Shown: positions 45,040-56,175, numbered from the stretch's first letter. The stretch is DNA of 64,000 nucleotides from Rothia sp. (in: high G+C Gram-positive bacteria) (GCF_030540545.1 NZ_JAUNVZ010000005.1:62001-126000); one strand, 5' to 3'. Made by a program: numbers and translations. The notes: generated by a model not told the origin, from the sequence alone.

Positions 45040-45203
45040 GCGGTGCTCCTATTCGAAATCATTAGTTAGAGTGAGATTTATGGTGTTGTAACAAAACTAG
45101 CACACGAATGCCCTGGATTAGGCAATATAGTGCAGTGTTACGCGTGCAAGTGCTCACATGCCTTTAGCCTTGTGAGCAAGATTCATCATATGCATAAAAG
45201 TAT

Positions 45204-45222
45204 CTTCAAGATGAACTTGAAG
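45204..45222. promoter_or_regulatory. Small inverted repeat upstream of mihF
   Basis: CTTCAAG and CTTGAAG are separated by ATGAA, in the AT-rich region 165-183 bases upstream of the mihF start. It may be an operator. Confidence 0.3.
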
Positions 45223-45281
45223 GAACATTTCGATAGCTATTGAAGAAAATCTGCATGGTTCACGCAAGAAATATACAGTGC

Positions 45282-45338
45282 AACGGCGGTGCCCACCGCA
45301 GCGAAACCCGAAGATTTCACACAGTGGACACCGCCGTT
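45282..45338 (-). terminator. Hairpin after pyrF
   Basis: AACGGCGGTG pairs perfectly with CACCGCCGTT, with further pairing of CCAC and GTGG inside. It lies 75 bases past the pyrF stop and probably ends the pyr operon. Confidence 0.65.
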
Positions 45339-45412
45339 AGCTACACCCATTACCGGGCACTATCTGCAGTGCAGATTAATAGTCAGGGCTTCTCCCCCAA
45401 CACATAGGGTTA

Positions 45413-46270
45413 TTAGCCGCGAGCTGCCATCAAATCATCGCGAGCGGCACGGGCGGCATCCGCCAGAGCCTGCTGATCCGGGCCGGCAGCCAACACACCA
45501 CGGCTGGAATTGACCAGAACCTTATCCTCCACACCGGCAAAGACGGCGTACAGGTCAGCGGCAGTCGCACCCTGAGCACCGTAACCGGGGGAAAGAATCG
45601 GGCCGTTGAAAGAGCTCAAATCAATATCGAGCTTCTTCAGAGCCTCACCCACGGTCGCGCCAACCACCAGACCAATCGAACCCATGCGGGTCCATTCGGA
45701 GGCGTGCGCTGCGTTCTCAGCGGCAGCGGCGGCAATAATCTGCTTAGCTACCGCGCCCTGCGACTCAGAAGCACCCACATGCTGCACGCTCTGACCCTCC
45801 GGGTTGGAGGTCAGCGCCAGTACAAACACGCCGCGATCCTGCTCAGCCGCCAAATCCAGCGCCGGGCGCAGAGACTCAAAACCCAGATAGGGGCTCAGGG
45901 TCACCGAATCGGTAGCCAGGGGGCTCTTCTCCCCCAGCCATGCGTCGGCATAGGCCTTCATGGTCGAACCAATATCGCCGCGCTTAGCGTCAGCAATAAT
46001 CAGGACCTTCTCGCGAGCCGCGCGCTCAAAGAGCTCCTCAAGCACCGCAAGACCGGCAGAACCGTGACGCTCAAAGAGAGCAACCTGGGGCTTAAGGGCT
46101 GCAGCGTAAGGTGCGCATGCCTCAAAAACCGCGGTGGTGAAGGCACGCAGACCCTGCGCATTATCCTCCAGACCCCATGCGGCCAGCAGGTTCGGGTGCG
46201 GGTCAATGCCCACGCACAGCGGACCACGCTCAGCCATAGCCTCAAAGAGCTGATCGCCAAAGCTAGCCAT
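45413..46270 (-). CDS. pyrF: Orotidine 5'-phosphate decarboxylase
   Basis: Makes UMP from OMP. The 285-residue protein is of the long actinobacterial type: CVGIDPHPNLLAAWGL at the start, the catalytic segment IIADAKRGDIGSTMKAYADA (about 95-114), then VFVLALTSNPEGQ and ILSPGYGAQGATAAD. It overlaps the carB stop by one base (TAATG), so the genes are coupled. It is the last gene of the pyr operon. Confidence 0.96.
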   Translation of the reverse strand: MASFGDQLFEAMAERGPLCVGIDPHPNLLAAWGLEDNAQGLRAFTTAVFEACAPYAAALKPQVALFERHGSAGLAVLEELFERAAREKVLIIADAKRGDIGSTMKAYADAWLGEKSPLATDSVTLSPYLGFESLRPALDLAAEQDRGVFVLALTSNPEGQSVQHVGASESQGAVAKQIIAAAAAENAAHASEWTRMGSIGLVVGATVGEALKKLDIDLSSFNGPILSPGYGAQGATAADLYAVFAGVEDKVLVNSSRGVLAAGPDQQALADAARAARDDLMAARG

Positions 46271-49200
46271 TAGTTGCCTGCCTTAGCGGCCTCGCGCAGC
46301 TGCACCTCGTGCTCCTGCAGGCTCATAATATCCCAGCTGTGCTCACGCAGAGCGCCAATAGCCTGAACAGCCGCAGCGAACTCGGAGATGGTGGTCATCA
46401 CCGGGCAGCCGACACTGGTTGCGGTTGCGCGAATCTCGTAACCATCGCTACGAGCCGCACCGCCAGCGGGGGTGTTCAGAAGCAGGGCGATCTCACCCTC
46501 GCGCACCATATCCACAATGGACTTACCGTCCTGTGCCTCGGCGTGCTTGGGGGCAACCACCACGGAGTTCACACCGTTACGGCGCAGCACCTGAGCGGTA
46601 CCGCCGGTGGAGATAATCTCAAAGCCCAGCTGCTCGAGCATCTTAGCGTAGATGCTCACATTGCGCTTATCGTGGTTAGCCACGGAGATGAAGACCTTAC
46701 CCTCGGTCGGCAGCGGGGAGCCCGCGCCAGCCTGAGCCTTAGCAAAAGCGGTGTCGAAGTGCTTATCCAGACCCATGACCTCACCGGTGGAGCGCATTTC
46801 GGGGCTGAGCAGAGAGTCAACCACAACGCCCTCGGGGGTGCGGAAACGGCTAAAGGGCAGAACCGCAGCCTTGACAGCAATAGCGGTATCGGTGGGCAGG
46901 GATGCGCCATCCATGGACTCGGGCAGGTAGCCCTCAGCCTTCAGATCGGCAATGCTCTTACCCAGACCAATCAGCACAGCAGCCTTAGCCAGCTGCACGC
47001 CGGTTGCCTTGGACACGAAGGGCACGGTGCGGGATGCGCGGGGGTTAGCCTCGATCACGTACAGGTTCTCAGAGACGTACGCGAACTGAATGTTGATCAG
47101 ACCGCGCACACCGGTGCCGCGAGCGATCTGCTCGGTAGCGACCTTGACCTTCTCCAGAACATCCGGGCCCAGGGTGATCGGGGGCAGGGTGCAGGAGGAG
47201 TCACCGGAGTGAATACCGGCTTCCTCAATGTGCTCCATGACGCCGCCCAGGTACAGTTCCTCACCGTCAAAGAGAGCGTCAACGTCGATCTCAATCGCGT
47301 CTTCCAGGAACTTATCAATCAGAGCCGGCTGGGAGGGGGAAACCTCGGTTGCGTTCTCCAGGTAGCGAGCCAGGTTAGCCTCGTCGTAGACAATCTCCAT
47401 GCCGCGGCCGCCCAGCACGTAGGAGGGGCGAACCAGCACGGGGTAACCGATCTCGTCAGCAATGCGCTTAGCACCCTCGAAGGTGAAGGCGGTGCCGTTC
47501 TTGGGGGAAATCAGACCGGCTTCTTCCAGCACGCGGGAGAACTCGCCGCGGTCCTCAGCCAGGTCAATAGCCTCGGGGGTGGTGCCCAGAATCGGCACGC
47601 CAGCAGCCTTGAGCTCACGAGCGAGCTTGAGCGGGGTCTGACCGCCCAGCTGCACGAAGACACCCAGCAGACCGCCGGTGCGGCGCTCCGACTCCACAAT
47701 CTCGAGCACATCTTCCAGAGTCAGCGGCTCGAAGTACAGGCGGGTGGAGACATCGTAGTCGGTGGAGACGGTCTCGGGGTTGCAGTTGACCATAACGGTC
47801 TCGTAGCCGAGCTCGCGCAGCACCATGGATGCGTGCACACAGGAGTAGTCGAACTCAATACCCTGACCGATACGGTTCGGGCCCGAGCCCAGAATCATAA
47901 TGGAGGGCTTGTCGTGGTGAGCGACTTCGTCTTCCTGATCGTAGCTGGAGTAGTGGTACGGGGTGAACGCCTCGAACTCAGCCGCGCAGGTATCCACGGT
48001 CTTAAAGACCGGGCGGATACCCAGGGCGTGGCGCACGCCGCGCACAACAGCCTCGGTGGAGCCAATAATCTCAGCGATCTGAGCGTCGGAGAAGCCGTGG
48101 CGCTTAGCCAACTGCAGGGTCTCCGGATCCAGGTGGTCGCGGTGTGCACGCACCACGGAAGCGACCTCGTTCAGCAGCACCAGCTGGTCCAGGAACCAGG
48201 GGTCAATAGCGGTTGCCTCGTACATCTGCTCAACGGTAGCGCCCGCCAGCAGAGCCTGCTGCACCTGGTAGATGCGCTGGGTGGTGGGAACCTTGGTCTG
48301 CTCAATCAGGGCAGCCAGTTCAGCCTCGGACAGCTCCAGCGGCTCGAAGGAGAAGGAGGCGCCCTTCTGCTCCAGGGAACGCATTGCCTTCTGCAGAGCC
48401 TCGGTGAAGTTACGGCCCAGTGCCATAGCCTCGCCCACGCTCTTCATGGTGGTGGTCAGGGTCGGGTCAGCAGCCGGGAACTTCTCGAACGCAAAGCGCG
48501 GAACCTTCACCACAACATAGTCCAGGGTCGGCTCGAAGGACGCCGGGGTCTTCTGGGTAATATCGTTGGGGATCTCGTCCAGGGTGTAGCCCAGGGAGAG
48601 CTTGGTTGCGATCTTAGCAATGGGGAAGCCGGTTGCCTTCGACGCAAGCGCCGAGGAGCGGGACACGCGCGGGTTCATCTCAATGACGATCACACGGCCG
48701 GTCTTCGGGTCGATAGCGAACTGAATATTGCAGCCACCGGTATCCACGCCGACCTCGCGAATCACGTTGATTGCGATATCGCGCAGCTTCTGGAACTCGC
48801 GGTCGGTCAGGGTCAGTGCGGGGGCGACGGTAATGGAGTCGCCGGTGTGCACGCCCACGGGATCGAAGTTCTCGATGGAGCAAACGACAACCACGTTGTC
48901 GTTCTTATCGCGCATCATCTCCAGCTCGTATTCCTTCCAGCCGAGGATGGACTCCTCCAGGAGCACCTCGCTGGTGGGCGAGTACTGAATACCCGCGCCG
49001 GCAATACGGTAGAGGTCTTCCTCGTTGTACGCCATACCGGAACCCAGACCACCCATGGTGAAGGAAGGGCGGACCACCATCGGGTAGCCCAGTTCCTTAG
49101 CGGCTTCCAGAGCCTCGGGCATGGAGTGGACAATCACCGAGCGTGCGGATTCGCCGCCGGCGCGCTCCACCACGCCCTTGAATGCCTCGCGGTCCTCACC

Positions 49201-49575
49201 GAGGTTAATAGCCTCAATATTTGCACCGATCAGCTCAACATTGTACTTTTCGAGCACGCCGCGCTCATCCAGGGAGATCGCGGCGTTCAGTGCGGTCTGG
49301 CCGCCCAGGGTCGGCAGGATTGCATCCGGCTTTTCCTTGGCGATAATCTTCTCAATCACCTCGGGGGTGATGGGTTCAATGTAAGTTGCGTCGGCGAATT
49401 CCGGGTCGGTCATAATGGTTGCCGGGTTGGAGTTCACCAGAATAACGCGTACGCCTTCTTCCTTGAGCACGCGCAGCGCCTGGGTGCCGGAGTAGTCAAA
49501 CTCAGCTGCCTGACCGATAACAATCGGACCGGAGCCAATCACCAGCACACTGTTGAGATCATTACGCTTAGGCAT
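46270..49575 (-). CDS. carB: Carbamoyl-phosphate synthase large subunit
   Basis: Makes carbamoyl phosphate for pyrimidines and arginine, using ammonia from CarA. The 1101-residue protein has two ATP-grasp halves ([40 protein letters not shown] near 560) and a C-terminal MGS-like allosteric domain (about 960-1101, [20 protein letters not shown]). The order of motifs is complete. carA stops two bases upstream. Confidence 0.98.
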   Translation of the reverse strand: MPKRNDLNSVLVIGSGPIVIGQAAEFDYSGTQALRVLKEEGVRVILVNSNPATIMTDPEFADATYIEPITPEVIEKIIAKEKPDAILPTLGGQTALNAAISLDERGVLEKYNVELIGANIEAINLGEDREAFKGVVERAGGESARSVIVHSMPEALEAAKELGYPMVVRPSFTMGGLGSGMAYNEEDLYRIAGAGIQYSPTSEVLLEESILGWKEYELEMMRDKNDNVVVVCSIENFDPVGVHTGDSITVAPALTLTDREFQKLRDIAINVIREVGVDTGGCNIQFAIDPKTGRVIVIEMNPRVSRSSALASKATGFPIAKIATKLSLGYTLDEIPNDITQKTPASFEPTLDYVVVKVPRFAFEKFPAADPTLTTTMKSVGEAMALGRNFTEALQKAMRSLEQKGASFSFEPLELSEAELAALIEQTKVPTTQRIYQVQQALLAGATVEQMYEATAIDPWFLDQLVLLNEVASVVRAHRDHLDPETLQLAKRHGFSDAQIAEIIGSTEAVVRGVRHALGIRPVFKTVDTCAAEFEAFTPYHYSSYDQEDEVAHHDKPSIMILGSGPNRIGQGIEFDYSCVHASMVLRELGYETVMVNCNPETVSTDYDVSTRLYFEPLTLEDVLEIVESERRTGGLLGVFVQLGGQTPLKLARELKAAGVPILGTTPEAIDLAEDRGEFSRVLEEAGLISPKNGTAFTFEGAKRIADEIGYPVLVRPSYVLGGRGMEIVYDEANLARYLENATEVSPSQPALIDKFLEDAIEIDVDALFDGEELYLGGVMEHIEEAGIHSGDSSCTLPPITLGPDVLEKVKVATEQIARGTGVRGLINIQFAYVSENLYVIEANPRASRTVPFVSKATGVQLAKAAVLIGLGKSIADLKAEGYLPESMDGASLPTDTAIAVKAAVLPFSRFRTPEGVVVDSLLSPEMRSTGEVMGLDKHFDTAFAKAQAGAGSPLPTEGKVFISVANHDKRNVSIYAKMLEQLGFEIISTGGTAQVLRRNGVNSVVVAPKHAEAQDGKSIVDMVREGEIALLLNTPAGGAARSDGYEIRATATSVGCPVMTTISEFAAAVQAIGALREHSWDIMSLQEHEVQLREAAKAGN

Positions 49576-49577
49576 TC

Positions 49578-50759
49578 TTAGGCTTCCTTTGCAGTCTTAG
49601 ATGCGGTCATCAGGTCAATAAAACGGTCGAAGAGGTACGCCGAGTCGTGCGGACCGGCAGCAGCCTCGGGGTGGTACTGCACCGAGAATGCGGGGATATC
49701 CAGGCAGCGCAGGCCCTCCACCACATTATCGTTCAGACCCACATGGGACACCTCGGCGCGACCAAACTCAGCCTGAGGTACGGTCACCACCTGATCCAGG
49801 GGCGCATCCACAGCGAAACCGTGGTTCTGAGCGGTGATTTCCACCTTGCCGGTGGTGCGGTCCATGACCGGCTGGTTAATACCGCGGTGACCGAAGGGCA
49901 GCTTGTAGGTGCCAAAGCCCAGGGCGCGGCCCAGCAGCTGGTTACCGAAGCAAATACCGAAGTAGGGGGTGCCCTGGCGCAGCACGCCGCGCAGCAGCTC
50001 AACCTGCTGATCCGCAGTTGCCGGGTCACCGGGGCCGTTGGAGAAGAACACGCCGTCGGGCTTAACCGCGTTAATATCCTCGAGGGTAGCGTTAGCGGGC
50101 AGCACGTGCACGCGCACACCGCGCTCAGCAAAACGCTGCGGGCTCATCGCCTTAATACCCAGATCCAGAGCCACAATGGTAGCCACGGGAGCAGCGAACC
50201 AGCCGTGCTCGTGCGGCTCAACCACGTACGCCTCGGGGGTGGAGACCGAGTCGGCCAGCTTACGGCCAGCCATCTGCTCGGAGGAACGAACCTCTTCCAG
50301 CAGCTCGGATTCGGGGCGCTGAGCCGCCTCGCCCGAGAACACGCCGGCACGCATGGAACCGGAGGAACGCAGCTTGCGGGTCAGCGCGCGGGTATCAATA
50401 CCCTGAATGCCGATAATGCCCTGCTCAATCAGTTCCTCGTCCAGGCTACGCTCGGAACGCCAGTTGGAGGCAACGCGCGCAGCGTCACGCACGACATAAC
50501 CGGCTACCCAAATCTTGCGGGACTCGGCGTCTTCACGGTTCACACCGGTGTTGCCAATATGCGGCGCGGTCTGAACCACGATCTGACCTGCGTAGGAGGG
50601 GTCGGTCAGGGTCTCCTGGTAACCGGTCATACCGGTGGAGAACACAGCCTCACCCAGGGAGGCGCCGGTTGCGCCATAGCCGTAGCCACGGTAGATAGTG
50701 CCGTCTTCCAGCACCAGAAGCGCACGGTCGGTACGCAGGGCACCGTTCTTCTCAGTCAT
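49578..50759 (-). CDS. carA: Carbamoyl-phosphate synthase small subunit
   Basis: This glutaminase subunit of 393 residues has an N-terminal domain ([20 protein letters not shown]) and a class I amidotransferase domain with the catalytic Cys in [16 protein letters not shown], and [13 protein letters not shown] with the His-x-Glu pair. I chose the ATG at 50759 (AAGGA eight bases upstream). The in-frame GTG at 50774 lies inside that ribosome site and is unlikely. Confidence 0.96.
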   Translation of the reverse strand: MTEKNGALRTDRALLVLEDGTIYRGYGYGATGASLGEAVFSTGMTGYQETLTDPSYAGQIVVQTAPHIGNTGVNREDAESRKIWVAGYVVRDAARVASNWRSERSLDEELIEQGIIGIQGIDTRALTRKLRSSGSMRAGVFSGEAAQRPESELLEEVRSSEQMAGRKLADSVSTPEAYVVEPHEHGWFAAPVATIVALDLGIKAMSPQRFAERGVRVHVLPANATLEDINAVKPDGVFFSNGPGDPATADQQVELLRGVLRQGTPYFGICFGNQLLGRALGFGTYKLPFGHRGINQPVMDRTTGKVEITAQNHGFAVDAPLDQVVTVPQAEFGRAEVSHVGLNDNVVEGLRCLDIPAFSVQYHPEAAAGPHDSAYLFDRFIDLMTASKTAKEA

Positions 50760-50838
50760 GCTCTTTTCCTTCACTTGTTATTCACAACTATATAAAATCT
50801 AATTCGCGCCCTATCAAGGGTAACGCACAGGCAATGCT

Positions 50839-51390
50839 CTAGGCAGCGGGCATCATATCAGCCGGCCAGTACTGCAGCTGATCACTCGCCTGCTCGGGAG
50901 CAATCTCACGCAGAGCCTCAAGAGCCTGCTTCTTCTCGTCTGCATAGCGGGTGCGGAAACCGGTCTGCACACGCTGACCGTCCAAAGTCCAGCCAATCAC
51001 AACCAGACCGTCACGCTCCACAACCTTGCCAGCCATACCCTGATCGGTAGTAATCACGGCAAGCTTCTTCGCCGGGATCCACAGGTCCTTAGCGCCATCG
51101 CGAGTGAAAATAATACCGTCGCTGTACACCAGCAAAGTGGACTTAGACTTGAAGCCCAGACGGTCAAAACCCACGCGGTTAAGCCAATCGCCGTACAGGG
51201 TGGTGCTCACATACTCACCTTCAAAGGCGTGAGTGGCAACCATATTCTCGTAGCGCTCGGGCACATCCTTTAGCGAACCGAAGACCTTACCCTGGCGCTT
51301 GAGACGAGAACGCCAACCGGAGTACATACCCAAAAAGACCAGCAGCAGCAGGCACAGGCAAATAAGAGTACCGGGGAGAAATTTTTCCAT
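50839..51390 (-). CDS. Membrane-anchored PH-like protein of unknown function
   Basis: The predicted 183-residue protein has one N-terminal membrane helix (about 5-23), the basic RSRLKRQGK, and a beta-rich domain with EGEYVSTTLYGDWLNRVGFD, LLVYSDGIIFTRDGAKDLWI and TGFRTRYADEKKQALEAL, a pleckstrin-like arrangement. A similar small membrane gene often stands between pyrC and carA in actinobacteria. Its role is unknown. TAGGAGAA precedes the ATG. It is inside the pyr operon. Confidence 0.78.
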   Translation of the reverse strand: MEKFLPGTLICLCLLLLVFLGMYSGWRSRLKRQGKVFGSLKDVPERYENMVATHAFEGEYVSTTLYGDWLNRVGFDRLGFKSKSTLLVYSDGIIFTRDGAKDLWIPAKKLAVITTDQGMAGKVVERDGLVVIGWTLDGQRVQTGFRTRYADEKKQALEALREIAPEQASDQLQYWPADMMPAA

Positions 51391-51405
51391 ACTTCTCCTA
51401 CTCTC

Positions 51406-52707
51406 CTATCGGCGAGGGGTGTTCAGTTCGCCGTTCAGCACGGTCGGGTGGCCCTCGTAGAAGGTCGCACGCACCGCACCGGGCACTTCCATGCCCTTGT
51501 AGGGGTTGTTCTTGCCCTTGGTTGCCTGCTCCTCGGGCTTGATCAGGCGGCGTGCAGCCGGGTCAACCAGCACAATATTTGCCGGCTCGCCCTCAGCCAG
51601 GGGGCGACCCTGCTCATGGGAGAGGTTACCGATCTTGGCGGGGTTCTCGCTCATAATGCGCGCAACATCAGCCCAGGTGATATGGCCTTCATCGACCAGG
51701 GTCATCTGGATAATGGACAGCGCCTGCTCCAGACCGGTCATGCCGTTAGCAGCGCACGCCCACTCGCATTCCTTGGACTCAGCCGGGTGCGGTGCGTGGT
51801 CGGTACCAATCACGTCAATAACACCCTCGGCGACTGCTGCGCGCAGTGCCAGCACGTCTTCTTCGGTGCGCAGGGGCGGGTTGACCTTGAAGACCGGGTC
51901 GTAGGTGCGTGCCTTCTCATCGGTCAGGATCAGGTGGTGCGGGGTGACCTCGGCGGTCACGTTCACACCTTGGCTCTTAGCCCAACGCACAACCTCCACA
52001 GCACCCTTGGTGGACAGGTGGCAGATGTGCAGGCGGGAGTTCAGGTGCTTAGCCAGCAGCACGTCGCGGGCAATGATAGCTTCCTCAGCGACTGCAGGCC
52101 AGCCGGGCAGGCCCAGGTCAGCGGACACCTCGCCCTCGTTCATCTGAGCGCCCTCGGTCAGGCGAGGCTCCTGCGCGTGCTGAGCAATCACACCGTCAAA
52201 GGTCTTGACGTATTCCAGGGCGCGGCGCATCACGGCGGGGTCGTACACGCACATGCCGTCATCGGAGAACACGCGCACATTGGCGGTGCTGGTTGCCATG
52301 GAACCAATATCGGAGAGGCGCTCACCCTTCAGACCCACGGTCACGGCGCCGATGGGCTGCACGCGGCACCATGCGGACTCCTTGCCCAGGCGATCAACCT
52401 GCTCCACTACGGCAGCGGTGTCGGCGACGGGGTTGGAGTTTGCCATGGCGAACACAGCGGTGTAGCCGCCCAGTGCTGCGGCGCGAGTGCCGGTTTCGAC
52501 GGTTTCGCTGGCTTCGTAGCCGGGCTGACGCAGGTGGGTATGGATGTCCACCAGGCCGGGCAGTGCAATCTGGCCGGTTGCGTCGATAATCTGCGCGCCC
52601 TCTGCGTTCAGGTTCTCGCCAATGGCTGCGATCTTGCCGTCCTGGATTAGGATGTCGGCTACGCGCTCACCGAGCAGGTTCGCGTTCTTAATCAGGTAGG
52701 TGCTCAC
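51406..52707 (-). CDS. pyrC: Dihydroorotase
   Basis: Closes carbamoyl aspartate to dihydroorotate. The 433-residue zinc amidohydrolase has VDIHTHLRQPGYE (metal HxH), FSDDGMCVYDPAVM, ICHLSTKGAVE, and GTDHAPHPAESKE with the catalytic Asp. The start is GTG, with GAGG ten bases upstream. Together with pyrB upstream and carAB downstream it builds the operon. Confidence 0.96.
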   Translation of the reverse strand: MSTYLIKNANLLGERVADILIQDGKIAAIGENLNAEGAQIIDATGQIALPGLVDIHTHLRQPGYEASETVETGTRAAALGGYTAVFAMANSNPVADTAAVVEQVDRLGKESAWCRVQPIGAVTVGLKGERLSDIGSMATSTANVRVFSDDGMCVYDPAVMRRALEYVKTFDGVIAQHAQEPRLTEGAQMNEGEVSADLGLPGWPAVAEEAIIARDVLLAKHLNSRLHICHLSTKGAVEVVRWAKSQGVNVTAEVTPHHLILTDEKARTYDPVFKVNPPLRTEEDVLALRAAVAEGVIDVIGTDHAPHPAESKECEWACAANGMTGLEQALSIIQMTLVDEGHITWADVARIMSENPAKIGNLSHEQGRPLAEGEPANIVLVDPAARRLIKPEEQATKGKNNPYKGMEVPGAVRATFYEGHPTVLNGELNTPRR

Positions 52708-52779
52708 GGTGTGTGTCCTCTCGTGTCACGGTGGTTAAGTGTGTGTCCGGTGTTCAGCCGGGAAGTCTAGGATGGGCTG

Positions 52780-53778
52780 TTACAGCTCCAGGTTGCCGGG
52801 ATTCTCGGCGTAGAGCTTGGCTGCGGTGCCATCGCAGAGCAGCTGGTAGAGTACCGCCATGCGTACCGCCACACCATTGCTGACCTGGCGCAGAACCCAG
52901 GATTCGTTCGCATCAGCTGCTTCGCTGCACAGCTCCAGGCCGCGGTTCATGGGACCCGGATGCAGGATCGCGAAGGGCTTGCCCATCTCTTCCAGGGCCT
53001 CGAAACGGTCCTTGGTCAGACCCCAGAGTTCGGTGTATTCCTCAGCCGAGGGGAAGTATGCGGCGTTCATGCGTTCCTTCTGAATGCGCAGCATCATGAC
53101 GGCGTCGGGCGCGGTGGCGATTGCTTCGTCAAAGTCATGGAAGATTTCAGCATCCCAGGCGTGAGTGTCCAGGGGCAGCAGGGTCGGGGGCGCCACAAAG
53201 GCAACCTGCGCGCCCAGGGTGCGCAGCAGCCACAGGTTCGAGCGTGCCACGCGAGAGTGCAGAATATCGCCCACAATCAGCACTCGCAGACCCGCCAGAT
53301 CGGTGCCACGGGAGTCCACGCCGTCGCGCGCAGCCTTGAACTTGCGCAGACTCATGGCGTCCAGCAAAGCCTGGGTGGGGTGCGCGTGGGTGCCGTCGCC
53401 CGCGTTGAGTACGGGGATATTGGTCCAGCCGGCGGTTGCCAGGCGGTAGGGTGCGCCGTCCGCGCTGTGGCGGATCACGAAAGCGTCCGCATTGTATTCG
53501 GCGAGGGTCTGCGCGGTGTCCTTGAGGGATTCACCCTTGGAGACTGAGGAACCCTTAGCGGCGAAGTTCATAATGTCCGCGCCCAGGCGCTTTTCGGCGC
53601 TTTCGAAGGAGAGGCGGGTGCGGGTGGAGTCCTCGAAGAAGAGGTTGACGACCAGTTTGTCCTTGAGCAGGGAGAGCTTCTTGTTCTCTGCCTTGACCTG
53701 CGCCATGTAGTCGGCGATGTCCAGGATGTCGATGGCTTCTTCTCGCGTGAGTTCGCGAGTGTCGAGCAGATGCTTCAT
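52780..53778 (-). CDS. pyrB: Aspartate carbamoyltransferase catalytic subunit
   Basis: Joins carbamoyl phosphate and aspartate. The 332-residue protein has the carbamoyl-phosphate motif [13 protein letters not shown], then [14 protein letters not shown], and [11 protein letters not shown] near the end. No regulatory subunit gene is present, normal for actinobacteria. The start overlaps the pyrR stop by four bases (ATGA), so the two are coupled. Confidence 0.97.
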   Translation of the reverse strand: MKHLLDTRELTREEAIDILDIADYMAQVKAENKKLSLLKDKLVVNLFFEDSTRTRLSFESAEKRLGADIMNFAAKGSSVSKGESLKDTAQTLAEYNADAFVIRHSADGAPYRLATAGWTNIPVLNAGDGTHAHPTQALLDAMSLRKFKAARDGVDSRGTDLAGLRVLIVGDILHSRVARSNLWLLRTLGAQVAFVAPPTLLPLDTHAWDAEIFHDFDEAIATAPDAVMMLRIQKERMNAAYFPSAEEYTELWGLTKDRFEALEEMGKPFAILHPGPMNRGLELCSEAADANESWVLRQVSNGVAVRMAVLYQLLCDGTAAKLYAENPGNLEL

Positions 53779-54575
53779 TCGGGGTTTCCTCCCTGCTGGA
53801 TGATTTCTACCCTATCGGTGGGTAAAGCTGCGGTGTGTTGTGAGTTCTCTAAGGTGCCGGGGTCTGTACCGGAGTATCCGGTCGCGCCGGGCGCCGTGCC
53901 GGGCGGGCTGTGCTGCCCGTCGATTTCCTCCAGGTACACGCGCACATTTTCGCTGGCGCTGGTGGGGATATTCTTACCCACATGGTCGGCGCGAATGGGC
54001 AGTTGGCGGTGCCCGCGATCGACCAGAACCGCCAGGCGCACGGTGGCGGGGCGGCCGTGGGCGTTGAGCGCATCCAGGGCGGCGCGCACGGTGCGACCGG
54101 AGTAGAGTACATCGTCAACCAGCACCACGTTTTTACCGTCCAGGCTGCCGGGGATGAGGGTCTCGCCGGGGGTTCGGCGTTGCATTTCTTCCTCGGTCAG
54201 ATCGTCGCGGTAGGCGGTAATATCCAGGGCACCCAGGCTGCTGGGAACATCAAATTCGGGGTGGATGTGAGCGATTCGCTCGGCAATGCGCTGTGCCAGG
54301 GGTAGGCCACGGGAGCGAATGCCAATAATCATCAGGTTTTCGGAGCCTTTATTGGCTTCCAGGATTTCGTAGGTAATGCGGGTGAGGGCTCGTCGGATTT
54401 CGTCAGCGTTGAGGATAATTCGGCCCTGTACAGCAAAAGCATGACCCTGATTTGCCGGAGAAGCTGCGGGCGCATGAGTGCCAGTCGCCGGGGTGCGCTG
54501 AGCACCTGCGGTGTTCTGGGGTGCGGAGCCTCGCTCGGCTGCCGCGTTGGCTGTGGATACACTCATCCCGTTCAC
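53775..54575 (-). CDS. pyrR: PyrR, bifunctional pyrimidine operon regulator / uracil phosphoribosyltransferase
   Basis: PyrR binds a stem-loop in pyr mRNA when UMP is high and represses the operon. The 266-residue protein has [39 protein letters not shown], the PRPP motif [13 protein letters not shown], and [20 protein letters not shown]. It is about 80 residues longer than usual: Ala/Pro/Thr-rich N-terminal tail of about 45 residues and a Gly/Pro/Ser-rich C-terminus. I chose the GTG at 54575 because AAGGAG lies seven bases before it; an internal ATG (54566) is also possible. Confidence 0.94.
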   Translation of the reverse strand: MNGMSVSTANAAAERGSAPQNTAGAQRTPATGTHAPAASPANQGHAFAVQGRIILNADEIRRALTRITYEILEANKGSENLMIIGIRSRGLPLAQRIAERIAHIHPEFDVPSSLGALDITAYRDDLTEEEMQRRTPGETLIPGSLDGKNVVLVDDVLYSGRTVRAALDALNAHGRPATVRLAVLVDRGHRQLPIRADHVGKNIPTSASENVRVYLEEIDGQHSPPGTAPGATGYSGTDPGTLENSQHTAALPTDRVEIIQQGGNPE

Positions 54576-54587
54576 AGCGTTTCTCCT

Positions 54588-54608
54588 TCCCCGCCTCACG
54601 GGACGGAT
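54588..54608 (-). promoter_or_regulatory. Predicted PyrR-binding RNA stem-loop overlapping the pyrR ribosome site
   Basis: The mRNA reads TCCGTCCCGTGAGGCGGGG. It contains GUCCCGUGAGGC, which fits the core RUCCNGNGAGGY of the known PyrR-binding loop in 12 of 12 positions. Pairing gives CC/GG closing the loop CGUGA, a bulged U, then G-C, C-G, C-G: the A-U pair of the consensus is replaced by a C-G pair. The stem ends at the AAGGAG Shine-Dalgarno (54583-54588). Repression of translation initiation, as shown for mycobacterial PyrR, is the likely mechanism. Confidence 0.7.
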
Positions 54609-54696
54609 TTAAAGGTTCATGCTTAGTTCAAGATTACCATATTCGGCACCATCATGCCCGGTCAGGGGCACCTCGCGCGCGGGGAGTCCCAGCACC

Positions 54697-56163
54697 CTAG
54701 GATTCCCCGCGCAGAATACGCCCAATACGTTCCTTGCGCTGGCTCAGGGTCGCTTCGAAACCGTGGCTGCCGGGCGTGTAATATTCGGTGCCGAGCAGGG
54801 TGTCGGGCAGGTACTGCTGGGCGGCAACATGACCGGGCGCATCATGGGCGTAAATATAGCCCGCACCGTGCCCCATGGCGGAGGCACCCGCATAGTGAGC
54901 GTCGCGCAGGTGCACCGGAACCTGGCCGAATTTACCGGCTCGCACATCGCTGATTGCGGCATTGATTGCCATATAGGCAGCATTGGATTTGGGGGCCAGG
55001 GCGCAATAAATCACCGCCTGTGAGAGGATAATGCGAGCCTCGGGCATGCCGACTAGCGCCACGGATTGCGCGGCAGCGGTGGCCACTTGCAGCGCTTGCG
55101 GGTCTGCCAGACCTATGTCTTCGGCGGCAAGAATCATAATGCGCCGCGCCACGAACCGGGGGTCTTCTCCCCCTTCGAGCATGCGCGCCAGGTAGTGCAC
55201 GGCGGCGTCTGCATCGGATCCGCGCATGGATTTAATGAAGGCGCTGACCACGTCGTAGTGCTGGTCGCCATTGCGGTCGTAGCGCACGGCGGCACGGTCT
55301 ACCGCCTCGGTGGCGTGCGCGAGAGTAATGGTGACGGGTTTTTCTTCCGCGGCGGTCTCAATGCCCCCCTCGCTCGAACTGTCGTTATTTTCAGAATCGG
55401 CGCTATTACTCGAATCACTACGTGCAGCTTCGCTAAAGGCAATGGCTGCGGCAGCCTCCAGAGCGGTTAGGGAACGACGCGCATCTCCCCCGCTCACGGC
55501 GGCAAGATGTTCGCGCGCCTCATCGGTAATCACGGCACGGGCAGCAAAACCGCGCTCATCCGCCAGGGCGCGGTCGATCAGCTGCTCAATATCGGTCTGC
55601 TCCAGGGAATGTACGCGCAGCAGCAGGGAGCGAGAGAGCAGGGGCGCAATCACGCTAAAGGACGGGTTTTCGGTGGTTGCTGCCACGAGAATCACCCAGC
55701 GGTTTTCCACGCCGGGCAGGAGCGCATCCTGCTGAGCTTTGGTGAAGCGGTGTATCTCGTCCAGGAAGAGCACGGTAGTCGTGCCGTACATGTCTTTGTC
55801 GAGTAATGCCTGGTCCATGACGGCACGCACGTCTTTAACTCCGGCAGTAATGGCGGAGAGCTCCACGAATTTACGGCCGGGAGCACGGGCGATCACGTGC
55901 GCCAGGGTGGTTTTGCCGGTGCCGGGCGGGCCGTAGAGGATCACGCTGGCGGGGCCTGCCGGGCCGGAATCTTCGGCTCCTGCGAGCACACGTAGCGGGG
56001 AGCCGGGGGTGAGCAGGTGGTTTTGGCCGAGGACGTCGTCGATATGGCGTGGCCGCATGCGCACCGCCAGGGGTGCTTGGGTGCGGGCGGCGGTGCTTGC
56101 GGGCGCGTGGGCTAGCTGCACGCGTTCGCTATCATCGGTCATATCAAAGAGGGATTCGGCCAT
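54697..56163 (-). CDS. rarA: Replication-associated recombination protein A (RarA/MgsA, AAA+ ATPase)
   Basis: RarA acts at stalled replication forks with SSB. The 488-residue protein has [20 protein letters not shown], Walker [13 protein letters not shown], Walker [20 protein letters not shown], and GATTENPSF-like [13 protein letters not shown]; the C-terminal tetramer domain has [19 protein letters not shown] and [14 protein letters not shown]. An acidic Ser/Asn-rich insertion ([17 protein letters not shown]) lies near residue 260. I chose the ATG at 56163; the longer frame from 56313 reads through the palindrome. Confidence 0.94.
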   Translation of the reverse strand: MAESLFDMTDDSERVQLAHAPASTAARTQAPLAVRMRPRHIDDVLGQNHLLTPGSPLRVLAGAEDSGPAGPASVILYGPPGTGKTTLAHVIARAPGRKFVELSAITAGVKDVRAVMDQALLDKDMYGTTTVLFLDEIHRFTKAQQDALLPGVENRWVILVAATTENPSFSVIAPLLSRSLLLRVHSLEQTDIEQLIDRALADERGFAARAVITDEAREHLAAVSGGDARRSLTALEAAAAIAFSEAARSDSSNSADSENNDSSSEGGIETAAEEKPVTITLAHATEAVDRAAVRYDRNGDQHYDVVSAFIKSMRGSDADAAVHYLARMLEGGEDPRFVARRIMILAAEDIGLADPQALQVATAAAQSVALVGMPEARIILSQAVIYCALAPKSNAAYMAINAAISDVRAGKFGQVPVHLRDAHYAGASAMGHGAGYIYAHDAPGHVAAQQYLPDTLLGTEYYTPGSHGFEATLSQRKERIGRILRGES

Positions 56164-56169
56164 ACATCC

Positions 56170-56175
56170 AGTGTA
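56170..56175 (-). promoter_or_regulatory. Possible -10 box of rarA, leaderless spacing
   Basis: TACACT on the minus strand ends six bases before the ATG at 56163. No ribosome site is present. Confidence 0.4.

Larger units (their letters stand above)
45040..45412. other. Intergenic region pyrF-mihF
   Basis: This 373-base gap holds the pyrF terminator (45282-45338), an AT-rich stretch (45060-45280) with an inverted repeat CTTCAAG/CTTGAAG (45204-45222), and the mihF leader. No gene is seen. Confidence 0.6.

Noticed and set aside
46309-49581. 1090-codon open frame on the plus strand over carB
   Set aside because: It is the antisense of carB, rich in His, Gln and Gly without any motif. Long antisense frames are expected where codons avoid certain third bases.
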